A stretch of DNA of 64,000 nucleotides from Hymenobacter sp. CRA2 (GTDB lineage Bacteria > Bacteroidota > Bacteroidia > Cytophagales > Hymenobacteraceae), in NCBI RefSeq assembly GCF_002007105.1, contig NZ_MVBC01000007.1, forward strand, positions 1 to 64,000, written 5' to 3'. Made by a program: the position numbers and the translations under genes. Below are positions 7,607 to 17,215 of the stretch, piece by piece. A model generated the notes under the pieces. That model saw only the letters and a list, made by a program, of their open reading frames with translations. It made no database searches and was not told the DNA's origin. How positions within the stretch are numbered: the first letter of the stretch is position 1; each line of letters starts with the position of its first letter.

Positions 7607-10600
7607 TGCTTGACAACGCGTTTGGTAAGGAAGGTGCCATCGGCCAGGGCGAGGCGGAGCGTGTACACCCCTACCGGTAGCCCAGTGGTGCCGACCTCCG
7701 CCTGCAGGCCGGTGCTCAGGGCCGGTACCGTTTGGCGCCGCACCACCTGGCCAAGCACGTTGCAGAGCATGGCTTCGGCCTGTTTGCCCGGCACGGTCCC
7801 TGCCAGACGCAGCGTGAACGAGCCAGTCGTCGGGTTGGGGAATACGCTGAGTTGGTCGTTCTGGCGGGCGCTAGCCGTAGCCGTCACACTGCTGGGGCGG
7901 AACACGAGGCTGAAGCGGCCGGTTGAGCTCGACGCGCTGTGCACGAAGGAGTAAGTCGTCTGCGGCTGCAGGCTGATATCCTGGGCGGTAAAGGCATCGT
8001 GCAGATACACCTGAGTACCGGGGGCAAAGTTCAGCAGCTGAGCGGCCTGCAGCGAGTAGGTGCCGGCAGCGGGCACGGCTACCTGTAGCGGCACCACAGT
8101 AGCGGCCGTCAGCAGCGGGAGGCCCGATACGGCTAGCGGGCGGGTGCCGGCCAGGGCGGCCAGGTTCAGGCCGGTGCTGTTCGGAAGCTTGTGGGCATCG
8201 TACTCGGCATCGACGCCGCTGGTGGCACCGGCTTCAAAATACACGTAAGACGCATCGGTGGTGCCGGCCCCGAGGAGCTGCAGCTGCAGCTGCGGGCGCA
8301 GGTCGGCCGTGGTACGCAGCAACGGGGTAGCATCGGGAGCCGTGAGGCGGTGCGCGTCGCGCAGCGTGAGGCTGCCTGTGGCGACGGAGTCAACGACGCG
8401 CACGAAGAAGCCTTGCCCCAGGGCTACCAGCGGGTTGCCCACGCCGTTGACGTAGCTGCGGTAGCGGCCCACGTACGGGCCGGTGCTTTCATACATGTGA
8501 ATCGCTCCGGAGAGGCCACGACGGTCGGCGACCGTGACCCGGCTCCAGTCGAGCGGGGCGGGGTAGGGGTTGCCCACCAGCTGCCAGCCGGCTTCAGCCC
8601 CGGCGCCGCGCACGAAGTTCAGCGGCAGGGAGCCGGTGTTGAGCTGCCCCACGAAGTCGACGGTTTGCGCCGCGGACAGGTTCACGGTGTAGCCGCGGCC
8701 CGGCTGCAGGGCATCGGCCAGCGTTGCGGGCGAAACCCAGCCTTTGTCGAAGGTGCTGTACGCGCTGGCGGGGCTGGTAGCCTGCCGGGCTTGGTCGTAG
8801 CCAAATACCGTTGGGAAGGGCATCACCTGGTTCGGCGTGGCCGAGCTGTTGTACGCCGGGTTCACCACGGGGGTAAACGCGCTGGTGGACAGGTCCGCCA
8901 CGGTGGTGTTCTGCACCGGCGCAGAGAAGTGGCGGTAGCCGGTGCCCGGGTTCAGGGCGGGGCTGATGTAGCGCTGCACGGTGGCCGTACCGTTGACCAC
9001 GCCGTTGGTATTGACCACCAGGGCCGTGCTGGCGGCCGAGGAAAGCAGCGTCAGCGCCCAGGCGTTGGTGTTCAGGTTGCCGTTGGTCAAGGTCAGCACC
9101 TGGCTTAGGCCGAGCGGCTGGCTCAGGGTTACCCCGGCCGCGTTGTTGACCGTCAGGTTGCGCACCTGCGCGGGCAGGCCGCTGCCGGTTGCCTGCGCCG
9201 CCGTGCCGTTGTACACGTAGTTGGCGTCGGGGCTGAACGAGCGGGTACCCGTCAGCTGCACGGCGCCGGTGGCCCCGCTGGCCGTGATGCCGGCCGGGTC
9301 GCAGATGCTGAGCATGGCGCCGGCCTGCAGGGCGAAGCTGCCGCTGCCGGTGACGGGCTGGCAAGCCATCATGAGCGAGCCGCCGGGCTGCACCGTGAGC
9401 GTGCCGCTGACCGTGAGCGGACCGCTGAGCGCTGCCGCGCCCGTGCCGGTGATGGTCACGTTGCGGTAGCTGCCGCTAATGGCCTGGGCGCCGGATACGT
9501 TTAAGTCCAAGGCCGCTGCCGTGGCGCAGCCCTGCTGGATGGCTGCGTAATTGCAGCTAGGCGCGTTGCCGCTGATAACGGCGTAGCCGCTGCGGGCCAA
9601 GTATTGGCAGAGCCAGGGTACGGCGCAGCCCATCAGGCTGCTGTTGTTGGTCAGGGAGAGCGAATTCAACGTCGAATAATCGACAAACGTCAGGCCGGGC
9701 GCAAGCGTCTGCAAAGCGGGGTTGTCATTAATCCAAAGCCCCAATGGGGCATTGCTTCCCGTAAGGCCACTGATGCTGTCGAGTACGGGGTTCTGATGAA
9801 TTGAAATATACTGAGAGCCCCGCAGCGACCGAAACCCGGTAATCTTCTCCAGGCCCGCATTCTGGTATACGTCAAGCTGCCCATTCAATTTGCTGTTGTT
9901 GAAGCCGGAAATATCCCGCAAGCGGCTATGCAAGCCAACGCTCACCTGTCCCACTTCCAGCCCTTCAAAACCAGAAAGGGTTTCCAGCGCCGCATTCTGT
10001 TGGATTTGCACATTCCCGCTGGCCACCAGCTGACCATTAAACCCTGAAATAGTGCTCAGAACCGTGTTGCCGTAGATGACAATGGAAGAAGCGCTTCTCA
10101 GTACGTTGAACCCGGTTATAGTCTGTAACCGAGGATTATTGTTGATGGTAATGTAGGCCGCAGTGGTGAGGGCATTGAAATTCGGAATGGTTTCCAGCAC
10201 AGGGTTGTCGCTTATAACGAAGTTGTTTGCCGCACTTGGATTCGGGCCCGCGATGGTGTGCAGGCTATTGAATCCGCTGATGGAGCGAAGAGCTGGAAGT
10301 GCCGAAATGGAAAGATATCCTGTGGTAGTCAGCGCCCCGAACCCGGAAATGCCAGCCAGATTAGGGCTGTAATCGAAGGAAAGGCCCTGCACGCTTTGCA
10401 GCCGGCCGAACCCAGCAATGCTTGTCATGGCGGGATTGGAGATGAACATCACCGTGCCACCGACCCGTTGGAGGTTAGGAAAGGCGTCAAGCGCAGTCGG
10501 AACTGTAGCCCCACTAATGATCAATCCTCCCCCAATGCGCTGAATGTTGTCCAGGCCAGCCAAACCAGTTAGTTCATTCAGAATAATCGATACGTTGCCC

Positions 10601-10884
10601 GTCACGGCAGTTATGTGCTGCAACCCACTGATATCCGAAACCCCTCCGTTGGTAGAGCCGTCCCGGTTGCGAACGAATCCCCGGATGAAGAGGGAAGAAG
10701 CCGTGGAGCAGCGGTTACCGGATGCCAGGTAGCTATTCACCGCTGCCTGGGTTTCAAAACTTAAGTCGCAGGTCTGAGCCTGGGCAGAAGTTGCCGTCAT
10801 CAGGGCTAAGAGCAACACGGGCAGCCAACTGAGGAGCTGGCGTTTGGCTCCCGCAGGCAGGAGAAAGGAGTAGAAGTTGTGCAT
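7603..10884 (-). CDS. Secreted surface protein with L-domain-like repeats and a T9SS type A sorting domain
   Basis: Starting at the ATG at 10884 the product has 1093 residues. A signal peptide ends near ATSAQAQ. About 380 residues of roughly 22-residue repeats follow, in the style ISGFN-hydrophobic-NP-LETI, resembling receptor L-domain beta-helices. The middle, about 450-950, is beta-rich with Ala/Thr-rich text seen in many Cytophagales surface proteins. The last 80 residues (VFPNPTTGSFTLRL, NVLGQVV, LPVGVYTLRL, KRVVKQ) are a type IX secretion type A C-terminal domain. It should be exported and attached to the cell surface. The role is probably adhesion or matrix, which is inference. An ATG 51 bp upstream is less likely because of the signal peptide. 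Confidence 0.85.
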   Translation of the reverse strand: MHNFYSFLLPAGAKRQLLSWLPVLLLALMTATSAQAQTCDLSFETQAAVNSYLASGNRCSTASSLFIRGFVRNRDGSTNGGVSDISGLQHITAVTGNVSIILNELTGLAGLDNIQRIGGGLIISGATVPTALDAFPNLQRVGGTVMFISNPAMTSIAGFGRLQSVQGLSFDYSPNLAGISGFGALTTTGYLSISALPALRSISGFNSLHTIAGPNPSAANNFVISDNPVLETIPNFNALTTAAYITINNNPRLQTITGFNVLRSASSIVIYGNTVLSTISGFNGQLVASGNVQIQQNAALETLSGFEGLEVGQVSVGLHSRLRDISGFNNSKLNGQLDVYQNAGLEKITGFRSLRGSQYISIHQNPVLDSISGLTGSNAPLGLWINDNPALQTLAPGLTFVDYSTLNSLSLTNNSSLMGCAVPWLCQYLARSGYAVISGNAPSCNYAAIQQGCATAAALDLNVSGAQAISGSYRNVTITGTGAAALSGPLTVSGTLTVQPGGSLMMACQPVTGSGSFALQAGAMLSICDPAGITASGATGAVQLTGTRSFSPDANYVYNGTAAQATGSGLPAQVRNLTVNNAAGVTLSQPLGLSQVLTLTNGNLNTNAWALTLLSSAASTALVVNTNGVVNGTATVQRYISPALNPGTGYRHFSAPVQNTTVADLSTSAFTPVVNPAYNSSATPNQVMPFPTVFGYDQARQATSPASAYSTFDKGWVSPATLADALQPGRGYTVNLSAAQTVDFVGQLNTGSLPLNFVRGAGAEAGWQLVGNPYPAPLDWSRVTVADRRGLSGAIHMYESTGPYVGRYRSYVNGVGNPLVALGQGFFVRVVDSVATGSLTLRDAHRLTAPDATPLLRTTADLRPQLQLQLLGAGTTDASYVYFEAGATSGVDAEYDAHKLPNSTGLNLAALAGTRPLAVSGLPLLTAATVVPLQVAVPAAGTYSLQAAQLLNFAPGTQVYLHDAFTAQDISLQPQTTYSFVHSASSSTGRFSLVFRPSSVTATASARQNDQLSVFPNPTTGSFTLRLAGTVPGKQAEAMLCNVLGQVVRRQTVPALSTGLQAEVGTTGLPVGVYTLRLALADGTFLTKRVVKQ

Positions 10885-11476
10885 ACAGCAGGAATAAAAT
10901 TGGAAATCAGTTGCTTGGCAGCAAGCAAACCCCAAAGCTACGCTTTAGCAGACGCGTCACCATACCCGGTTTCGGGTATATTGTCGGGCCTACGGTGGTC
11001 AGTTCAGGTAGAATTCCTGCTGCGCCACCCCGTAGGCAGGATAGCAGTTTTGTGCATGGTGTAGAGACGCCTACTTGCGTCTCGTCGCCTGCGCCGTTTG
11101 GGACTTGTTGTTCAACGACGAGATGCAAGTAGGCGTCCCGACATGACCGCAACCTCATTCTTGAATCTGATATAGATAGCGGAAGACCTACCCACGCCTG
11201 GCCAGGAACATACTCCTTGCAGTTGATGAAGCTGCCGCAGGGCTGGCGTTTTGCCTACGTCATCGATAGGCACCGCAAGGGGTAGTAGACCCAGTCCGTC
11301 GGACGGGGCGGACCGGCCGTGGCCACCAAGTGCGCGCCCACCTTCCTGGTATACTTGTTGGCGGACCAGTTCCGGCGCGGTTGCCCGTACAGGACCGCCT
11401 CTATACCGGATTGGCATAGTGATTTTGGGGTATCTGGGTCGGCGCTTACACCCATCAGGATAACCGATTTGAGCTT
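10885..11476. other. Gene-poor region with an inverted repeat and a possible decayed gene
   Basis: This 590-bp gap holds an imperfect inverted repeat: 11064-11087 (GAGACGCCTACTTGCGTCTC and on) pairs with 11116-11139 at 22 of 24 positions. Such units recur between genes in Hymenobacter genomes. From 11160 to 11460 short frames are open on both strands, but none has a recognisable fold or start context. A decayed mobile-element or hypothetical gene is possible; I cannot identify it. Confidence 0.5.
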
Positions 11477-12205
11477 CTAAATCAGGTCGAAGGCACGCGC
11501 GTATTGGCTTAGCTCAAACACCGAATCCGCGCCGAGCTTCTGGCGCAGGTTGCGTCGGTGGGTTTCCGCCGTTTGGGGGGAAATATGAAGCACCAAGGCT
11601 ATTTCCGGCGCACTATGGCCCAGCACCAGCAACCGCAGCACCTCTCGCTCGCGGGCGGTAAGGGCGGCAAAGCGAGGCGCATTCAGACGCAGAAAGTTGT
11701 TTTCCTCCAGCAGCCGGTTCACTTTGTGCGTAACGTGGTGCAGCGGATCGATGGGGACGGAAGACGTAATCAGCAGCGGCTGACCGGTGTCTTCGTCGCG
11801 TAGCATTACCCGCGTGGCGCTCAGGTGCCACACGTAGCCGCCGTCCGGGCCAGTGCGCACCTGCTGAAAGATGCTCACGGAGGCCCAGGGGTCCGGGTTC
11901 TGAATCATCTCGTACACCTTGGGCAAGAGCTCCGCGGCGTCGGCAGGGTTAAAATACTTTGCCCAGTAGCCGGCGCCGAGGGCTCGTAGCTCGGGCAGCG
12001 TCGTGCGCAACTCGTGCAAGCCGCGCCGCGACATGTACTCCACGCGGTCGACCAGCAGATTGGCGACGATAATGACGCCGGGATGCAGATCGGCCGTGGT
12101 GGCTATTGCGGCCACCGCTTCGTCGATGCGGGCTTGCTGCTGCGGAGTGGGAGGATGCTGAATAGTGGGTGGAACAAGAAGCGGCGCAGATGTGTCGGAT
12201 TGCAT
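11477..12205 (-). CDS. LuxR-type transcriptional regulator with PAS-like sensor region
   Basis: The 242-residue product has a C-terminal GerE/LuxR helix-turn-helix (about 180-240). LTAREREVLRLLVLGHSAPE is followed by HISPQTAETHRRNLRQKLG, the DNA-recognition helix. The N-terminal 160 residues look like a PAS fold; a stretch reading DPWASVSIFQQVRTGPDGGYVWHL without the expected cofactor residues is typical of unclassified PAS domains. It is probably a cytoplasmic regulator whose ligand or partner is unknown. There is no adjacent histidine kinase. It starts with ATG at 12205 behind an AT-rich promoter region and stands alone between the gene-poor region and purB. Confidence 0.85.
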   Translation of the reverse strand: MQSDTSAPLLVPPTIQHPPTPQQQARIDEAVAAIATTADLHPGVIIVANLLVDRVEYMSRRGLHELRTTLPELRALGAGYWAKYFNPADAAELLPKVYEMIQNPDPWASVSIFQQVRTGPDGGYVWHLSATRVMLRDEDTGQPLLITSSVPIDPLHHVTHKVNRLLEENNFLRLNAPRFAALTAREREVLRLLVLGHSAPEIALVLHISPQTAETHRRNLRQKLGADSVFELSQYARAFDLI

Positions 12206-12301
12206 TTAGGCAGTAGTAAATGAAGACGCAGATGAGCAAACTACACAATTGAATCTTGATATTCATATGTTATTCATCTGTACTGCCAGCCGCTACGGCG
12301 C

Positions 12302-13654
12302 TCAGGTGCCGGTATAGTTGCTGGGCGTAATACCGCGCAACTCCGTCTTCACCGCGTCGTTCACGTCCAGGCCCGCCACAAACTCCGCGATAGTATCGGC
12401 CGAAATAGCGCCGCCGGTGCGCGTCAGGGCCTTGAGGGCGTTGTAAGGGTCGGGGTACCGCTCGCGGCGCAGGATGGTCTGAATAGCCTCGGCCACCACG
12501 GCCCAATTCTGCTCTAGGTCGCGGCGCAGGGCCGTTTCGTCGAGGGCCAGCTTGCCCAGGCCGCGCTGCAGGGCCGTGAGCGAAATTAGGATGTGGCCCA
12601 GCGGCACGCCCAGGTTGCGCAGTACCGTGGAGTCGGTCAGGTCGCGCTGCAGGCGGCTGATGGGCAGCTTGGCCGCCAGGTGTTCGAGCACGGCGTTGGC
12701 CAAGCCCAGGTTGCCCTCCGCGTTTTCGAAGTCGATGGGGTTGACCTTGTGCGGCATGGCCGAGGAGCCCACCTCGCCGGCTTTCACCTGCTGGCGGAAG
12801 TAGCCCAGCGAAATGTACTGCCACACGTCGCGCGCCAAATCGATGAGGATGGTGTTGAGGCGCTTGAGCCCGTCGCAGGTAGCGGCCAGGTGGTCGTAGT
12901 GCTCGATCTGGGTGGTGGGGTAGGAGCGGTGCAGGCCCAGCTGCTCGTTCACGAACTTCTCCCCGAAGGCGTGCCAATCGACTGCCGGATAAGCAACGTG
13001 GTGGGCGTTGAAGTTGCCGGTGGCGCCGCCGAACTTGGCCCCGAACGGCACCTGCTTCAGGAGGTGCAGCTGAGCCTCCAGGCGGGCAACAAATACATCC
13101 AGTTCCTTGCCGAGGCGCGTGGGGGAAGCAGGTTGCCCGTGCGTGCGGGCCAGCATGGGCACGGCGGCCCACTGCGCCACGAAGGAGCGGAGCTGGTCCA
13201 TAAGCTGCTCGTAGGCGGGCAGGATTTCGCGGTGCAGCGCCTCGCGCAGGCTCAGCGGCACGGCGGTGTTGTTCACGTCCTGCGAGGTCAGGCCGAAGTG
13301 AATGAACTCCTGGTACTGCTCCAGCTCCAGTAGGGCAAACTGGTCGCGCAGCCAGTACTCCACGGCCTTCACGTCGTGGTTGGTAATGCGCTCATGGGCC
13401 TTGATGGCCTCCGCGTCGGCCTCGGTGAAGTCCTGGTAGAGGCGGCGTAGGGGCTCGAACACGGCCGAATCAACGCCCGTGAGCTGGGGCAGGGGCAACT
13501 CGCAGAGGGCAATGAAGTACTCCACTTCCACCAGCACGCGGTAGCGAATCAGGGCCAGCTCGCTGAAATACGCGGCGAGCGGGGCGGTTTGGCGGCGGTA
13601 GCGGCCGTCGAGGGGCGAGAGGGCGGTGAGGGGCGTCAGCGCGTCGTGCAGCAT
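12302..13654 (-). CDS. purB: Adenylosuccinate lyase
   Basis: It catalyses two fumarate-releasing steps in purine synthesis: SAICAR to AICAR, and adenylosuccinate to AMP. The fumarase/aspartase superfamily signature GSSAMPHKVNPIDFENAEGN near residue 280 is intact. TSQDVNNTAVPL (about 105) and the catalytic-His context ARTHGQPASPT (about 155) are also present. From the ATG at 13654 the protein has 450 residues, the usual length for PurB. An upstream in-frame ATG at 13702 would add 16 residues not matching the family start SPLDGRY. Transcribed alone, divergent from the GT51 gene. Confidence 0.95.
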   Translation of the reverse strand: MLHDALTPLTALSPLDGRYRRQTAPLAAYFSELALIRYRVLVEVEYFIALCELPLPQLTGVDSAVFEPLRRLYQDFTEADAEAIKAHERITNHDVKAVEYWLRDQFALLELEQYQEFIHFGLTSQDVNNTAVPLSLREALHREILPAYEQLMDQLRSFVAQWAAVPMLARTHGQPASPTRLGKELDVFVARLEAQLHLLKQVPFGAKFGGATGNFNAHHVAYPAVDWHAFGEKFVNEQLGLHRSYPTTQIEHYDHLAATCDGLKRLNTILIDLARDVWQYISLGYFRQQVKAGEVGSSAMPHKVNPIDFENAEGNLGLANAVLEHLAAKLPISRLQRDLTDSTVLRNLGVPLGHILISLTALQRGLGKLALDETALRRDLEQNWAVVAEAIQTILRRERYPDPYNALKALTRTGGAISADTIAEFVAGLDVNDAVKTELRGITPSNYTGT

Positions 13655-13816
13655 AGGGCGGAACTCGCGGAGCCAGCCGGCGGGTTTCAGACGCTGAAGC
13701 AATAGGCTCCTGTCCGCCGCGCCAGGGTACTCCGCTTGATTCGGGGGCGAAGGTAAGGAAAGGCCCGTACCCTCGGTAACGTTGGGCTCGGCTGCGCGTA
13801 GGGGGCAGTTTATTGG

Positions 13817-13824
13817 TACTTTTG
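13817..13824 (+). promoter_or_regulatory. Candidate Bacteroidota -7 box (TAnnTTTG)
   Basis: TACTTTTG matches the -7 consensus exactly and lies 71 bp before the chosen start of the GT51 gene, in the purB divergent spacer. No TTTG -33 box at the usual 19-21 bp spacing is visible, so support is partial. Confidence 0.4.
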
Positions 13825-13894
13825 TACCGTGGGCGTCCCCGGTTCGGCACGAAAGTGGCCCGGGGGCCGCCGCTTACCTACTTCCGACCGACGC

Positions 13895-16078
13895 GTGAAG
13901 CCAAAGACCAAGAAGATATTGTACTGGAGCCTGGGCTCCGTGGCGGGGTTGCTGCTCATCGGGCTGGCCGTTTTTCTGCTCAAGCGCGAAGAGTTGCTCC
14001 GCTACGCCATGGGCGAAGTCAAAACCAAAGTAGAGCGCAAATACCCCGTAACGCTGGCCCTGGGCCCGGCGCGCTTCACCGACCTGAACACGGTGCAGAT
14101 CGACGGGGTGAGCCTGCTGCCCACGGAAGGCCTGCGCGATACGCTGCTGACGGCCAAGCGCATCAACGCCAGCATTTCGCTGCGCTCCTTGTTTGCGCGC
14201 CGCCCGGTGTTCAGCGACCTGCAAATCAGTCAGGCGCAGCTACGGGCCCGCAAGAACGCGGCCGGCCTGGATAACTACGGCTTCCTGCTCAAAAAGCGCG
14301 GCGCGGCCACCGTCAAGCGCGACACCACCAAGGGCACCAACTACGGCGCCGTGCTCAACCAACTGCTCGACGCGGGCCTGGACAACATTCCCGGGCAGGC
14401 GGATTTCCGCGACTTCCTGGTGGACTACCGCAGCCCCCGCCACACGGCCACGCTCACCATGCCGCGCCTAGCCATCGAAGACGGTGACCTGACCGGGCAA
14501 CTCACCGTGGTGCTCGACTCCGTCACCAACCGCATCGGCCTGACGGGCCACGTGGAGCAGGGCGACGAAAACCTGGACGTGCAGGTGTTCGGCCAGAACC
14601 GCCAGCCCGTGATTCTGCCCTACCTGCAGCGCCGCTACGGCGCCCGCGTGCAGTTCGATACCCTGAACCTGAGCCTGGCCGGCAAGGAGTTCGACGACGA
14701 GCAGCTGACCGTGCGCGGCGCGGCCTCGGCCAGCAATTTCCGCGTGAACCACCCCAAGATTTCGGTTGCCGACGTAGTGGTGCAGCGCGGCGGCATCGAC
14801 TTTGTGGCCACCTTGGGGCAGAACTACCTCGCTCTGGACAAGGGCTCGAAGGTGCGGCTCAACAAGATTGAGGCCTACCCGCAGCTGAGCGTAAAGATGC
14901 GCACGCCGGCCGAGCTGAAAGGGCGCTACGACGAAAATACCCTCAACTACAGCCCGCGCCTGCGCGGCCTGCTGGTGGCCCTGAACGTGGAATCAGCCGC
15001 GACGCCCGCCACCGACTTCTTCGCCTCGCTGCCGCAGGGCATTTTCGAGGCCGTGGAAGGCATGCAGGGCACCGGTACGCTGCAGTACCGCCTCAGCGCT
15101 GCCCTGGACATGCAGCGGGTCGATAGCCTGAAGTTCGACTCGGGCCTGAGCGCCAAGAACTTCCGCATCACGCGCTTCGGCAAGACCGATTTGCGCATGC
15201 TCAATACGGAGTTTCCCTACACGGCTTATAACGACAAAGGCGACTCGCTCAAGACCTTCCTGGTTGGCCCGTCGAACCCCGAGTTTGTGCCCTTCGACCA
15301 GGTATCGAACTACCTGAAGTACGCCATCATCACAGCCGAAGACCCGCGCTTTTTTACCCACAAGGGCTTCATGGAAAAGGCCTTCGTGAAGTCGGCCATC
15401 CAGAACATTAAGGAGAAGCGCTTCGCCCGCGGCGGCAGCACCCTATCGATGCAGCTGGTGAAGAACGTGTTCCTGACCCGGCAGAAAACCATTGCTCGCA
15501 AAGCCGAGGAGGCGCTGATGGTGTGGCTCATCGAAAACACCCGCCTCGTGAGCAAGCAGCGCATGATGGAGGTGTACCTGAACATCATCGAGTGGGGCCC
15601 GAGCAAGTACCGCTGGCCCGGCGGCGAGCGGGGCGTGTACGGCGTGAAAGAGGCGGCCCGCTTCTACTACAGCAAGGAGCCCGCCGAGCTGAACCTGCAG
15701 GAAAGCCTGTACCTGGCCAGCATCATTCCCAAGCCCAAGTACGCCCGCCAGTCGTTTGATGCCTACGGCGACCTGCGCCGCAGCACGCGCTACTTCTTCC
15801 GCCTGATTGCCGACATCATGGCCGCCCGCGGCTACATTCCCGAGGGCGAGGCCGAGGGCTTGAGCCGCTCGGTGAACCTGACCGGTCCGGCCCGCGCCTA
15901 CATGGCCTTTTCTGCCCGCCCCGATACCACGCGCGTGGTGCCGGCCGACAGCAGCCAGTTTGAGCCCATCAACCTCATCGACCTACTGAACACCGGCGGC
16001 GCGCCCGACGCGGGCGTCAACACCAACCAGCCCCGCGAGGAGCAAGCGGCTCCGGCCGGCAAGGACAAGCAGCGCTAG
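13895..16078 (+). CDS. Monofunctional peptidoglycan transglycosylase (GT51) with a large N-terminal AsmA-like region
   Basis: Taking GTG at 13895 (KPKTKKILYWSL) gives 727 residues. A signal-anchor helix (about 8-28) is followed by about 420 residues that resemble AsmA-type periplasmic repeats. The GT51 domain follows, with ITAEDPRFFTHKGF (catalytic Glu), GGSTLSMQLVKNVFLT, and ENTRLVSKQRMMEVYLNIIEWG. There is no penicillin-binding transpeptidase domain. The enzyme polymerises lipid II into glycan strands on the periplasmic face. The long AsmA-like part in front of GT51 is unlike compact MtgA proteins. An earlier GTG at 13829 is possible but would put basic, Pro-rich residues before the anchor. 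Monocistronic. Confidence 0.88.
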   Translation: MKPKTKKILYWSLGSVAGLLLIGLAVFLLKREELLRYAMGEVKTKVERKYPVTLALGPARFTDLNTVQIDGVSLLPTEGLRDTLLTAKRINASISLRSLFARRPVFSDLQISQAQLRARKNAAGLDNYGFLLKKRGAATVKRDTTKGTNYGAVLNQLLDAGLDNIPGQADFRDFLVDYRSPRHTATLTMPRLAIEDGDLTGQLTVVLDSVTNRIGLTGHVEQGDENLDVQVFGQNRQPVILPYLQRRYGARVQFDTLNLSLAGKEFDDEQLTVRGAASASNFRVNHPKISVADVVVQRGGIDFVATLGQNYLALDKGSKVRLNKIEAYPQLSVKMRTPAELKGRYDENTLNYSPRLRGLLVALNVESAATPATDFFASLPQGIFEAVEGMQGTGTLQYRLSAALDMQRVDSLKFDSGLSAKNFRITRFGKTDLRMLNTEFPYTAYNDKGDSLKTFLVGPSNPEFVPFDQVSNYLKYAIITAEDPRFFTHKGFMEKAFVKSAIQNIKEKRFARGGSTLSMQLVKNVFLTRQKTIARKAEEALMVWLIENTRLVSKQRMMEVYLNIIEWGPSKYRWPGGERGVYGVKEAARFYYSKEPAELNLQESLYLASIIPKPKYARQSFDAYGDLRRSTRYFFRLIADIMAARGYIPEGEAEGLSRSVNLTGPARAYMAFSARPDTTRVVPADSSQFEPINLIDLLNTGGAPDAGVNTNQPREEQAAPAGKDKQR

Positions 16079-16107
16079 CAGTTGTCCCGCTGCACTACCC
16101 AACACAC

Positions 16108-16140
16108 CGACGCCCGAGCAGCACTGCTGCTCGGGCGTCG
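16108..16140. terminator. Strong hairpin after the GT51 gene
   Basis: Perfect 16-bp arms around CGACGCCCGAGCAGCA with a single central base (the true loop is probably 3-5 nt), 30 bp after the stop. The following tract GGCATTTATA is only weakly T-rich. It lies between convergent genes (GT51 and TerC) and may serve both. Confidence 0.7.
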
Positions 16141-16207
16141 GGCATTTATAGCGGTTGGCAAAGGGCGGTAGCGACGCGTCTCGGCAAGGTCAGATGAGTC
16201 GTCCGGG

Positions 16208-17161
16208 CTACTGCACCTTGGGCAGGTCCTCGGGCTCGTCGACGGGCACTTCCTTCTTCGGCAGCAGCAGCGACGCGACAATGGAAAGGGCCAGCAGCGC
16301 AGCCACGGTGCCCAGGGCCCACTCGGTAGGAATGACGAAAAAGTCGTGCAGCAGCAGCTTGCCCCCAATGAAGATGAGGATGAGCGAGAGGCCGTAGTGC
16401 AGGTAGTGAAACAGCGTCATCAGCCCGGCCAGCGCGAAATAGAGGGCGCGCAAACCCAGCAGGGCAAACACGTTGGAGGTGTACACGATGAACTTGTCCT
16501 GCGTCACGGCCAGGATGGCCGGGATGGAGTCGGCAGCGAAGACCACGTCGGTGGTTTCCACCATCACCAGCACCACGAATAGGGGCGTGGCAAACAGCAG
16601 CTTTTCGCGCCGCACGAAGAACTTGCCGCCCTCGTAGCGCGAGGTGATGGGCAAGCGGCGGCTTAGGAACTTCACCACCGGGTTGTTTTCCGGGTCGATG
16701 TCCGGGTCGCCGCTGCTGGAAGCCATCTTGATGCCCGTGTACACCAGGAATGCCCCCAGCAGGTAGAGCGTCCAGCTAAACTTGCTAATGAGCGCGGCAC
16801 CGAGCACGATAAACGCCGCCCGCAGCACCAAGGCGCCGAGCACGCCCCAGAACAGGATTTTGTGCTGGTACTCGCCCGGCACTTTGAAGTAGGTGAAGAT
16901 GAGCAGGAACACGAACAGATTGTCCACGCTCAGGGCCTTTTCCAGCAGGTAGCCGGTCAGGAAGTTCATGCCCGCTTCGCGCCCGAACTCGCGGTACACG
17001 AAGTAGTTGAACGCCAACGACAGCGCCACCCAGAACGCGCTCCAGCTCAGCGCCTCGCGCATGCGCACCACGTGGGCCTTGCGGTTGAATACCAGCAGGT
17101 CCAGCAGCAGCATGGCCAGCACAAACAGGTTGAAGCCAACCCAGAACCAGGGAGAAATCAT
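16208..17161 (-). CDS. TerC/Alx family membrane protein
   Basis: The 317-residue integral membrane protein has about nine helices. The family-typical acidic membrane motifs are present: EKALSVDNLFVF near 75-90, and VETTDVVFAADSIPAILAV near 200-220. TerC/Alx/YkoY proteins are linked to manganese export and to metalation of secreted enzymes; here the role is predicted from family only. A cytoplasmic loop at about 150-190 and an acidic tail (VDEPEDLPKV) are present. No yybP-ykoY manganese riboswitch is visible in the 5' region, which is short. Convergent with the GT51 gene. Confidence 0.9.
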   Translation of the reverse strand: MISPWFWVGFNLFVLAMLLLDLLVFNRKAHVVRMREALSWSAFWVALSLAFNYFVYREFGREAGMNFLTGYLLEKALSVDNLFVFLLIFTYFKVPGEYQHKILFWGVLGALVLRAAFIVLGAALISKFSWTLYLLGAFLVYTGIKMASSSGDPDIDPENNPVVKFLSRRLPITSRYEGGKFFVRREKLLFATPLFVVLVMVETTDVVFAADSIPAILAVTQDKFIVYTSNVFALLGLRALYFALAGLMTLFHYLHYGLSLILIFIGGKLLLHDFFVIPTEWALGTVAALLALSIVASLLLPKKEVPVDEPEDLPKVQ

Positions 17162-17215
17162 GCGTGGTGCCCGTCGTAAGCGGCCCGCGCGGCAAGGCGG
17201 GCCTTTACCAAGGGC

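Noticed and set aside
11112-11417. 101-residue frame on the minus strand
   Set aside because: No start context or family; part of it overlaps the inverted repeat arm.
12270-13172. 300-codon frame over purB on the same strand
   Set aside because: Composition is shadow-like (Arg, Pro, Ala, His) and it lies inside the intact purB gene.
17162-17215. Manganese riboswitch (yybP-ykoY) before the TerC gene
   Set aside because: The 5' region is too short and shows none of the conserved loop sequences; only a small GC hairpin is visible.
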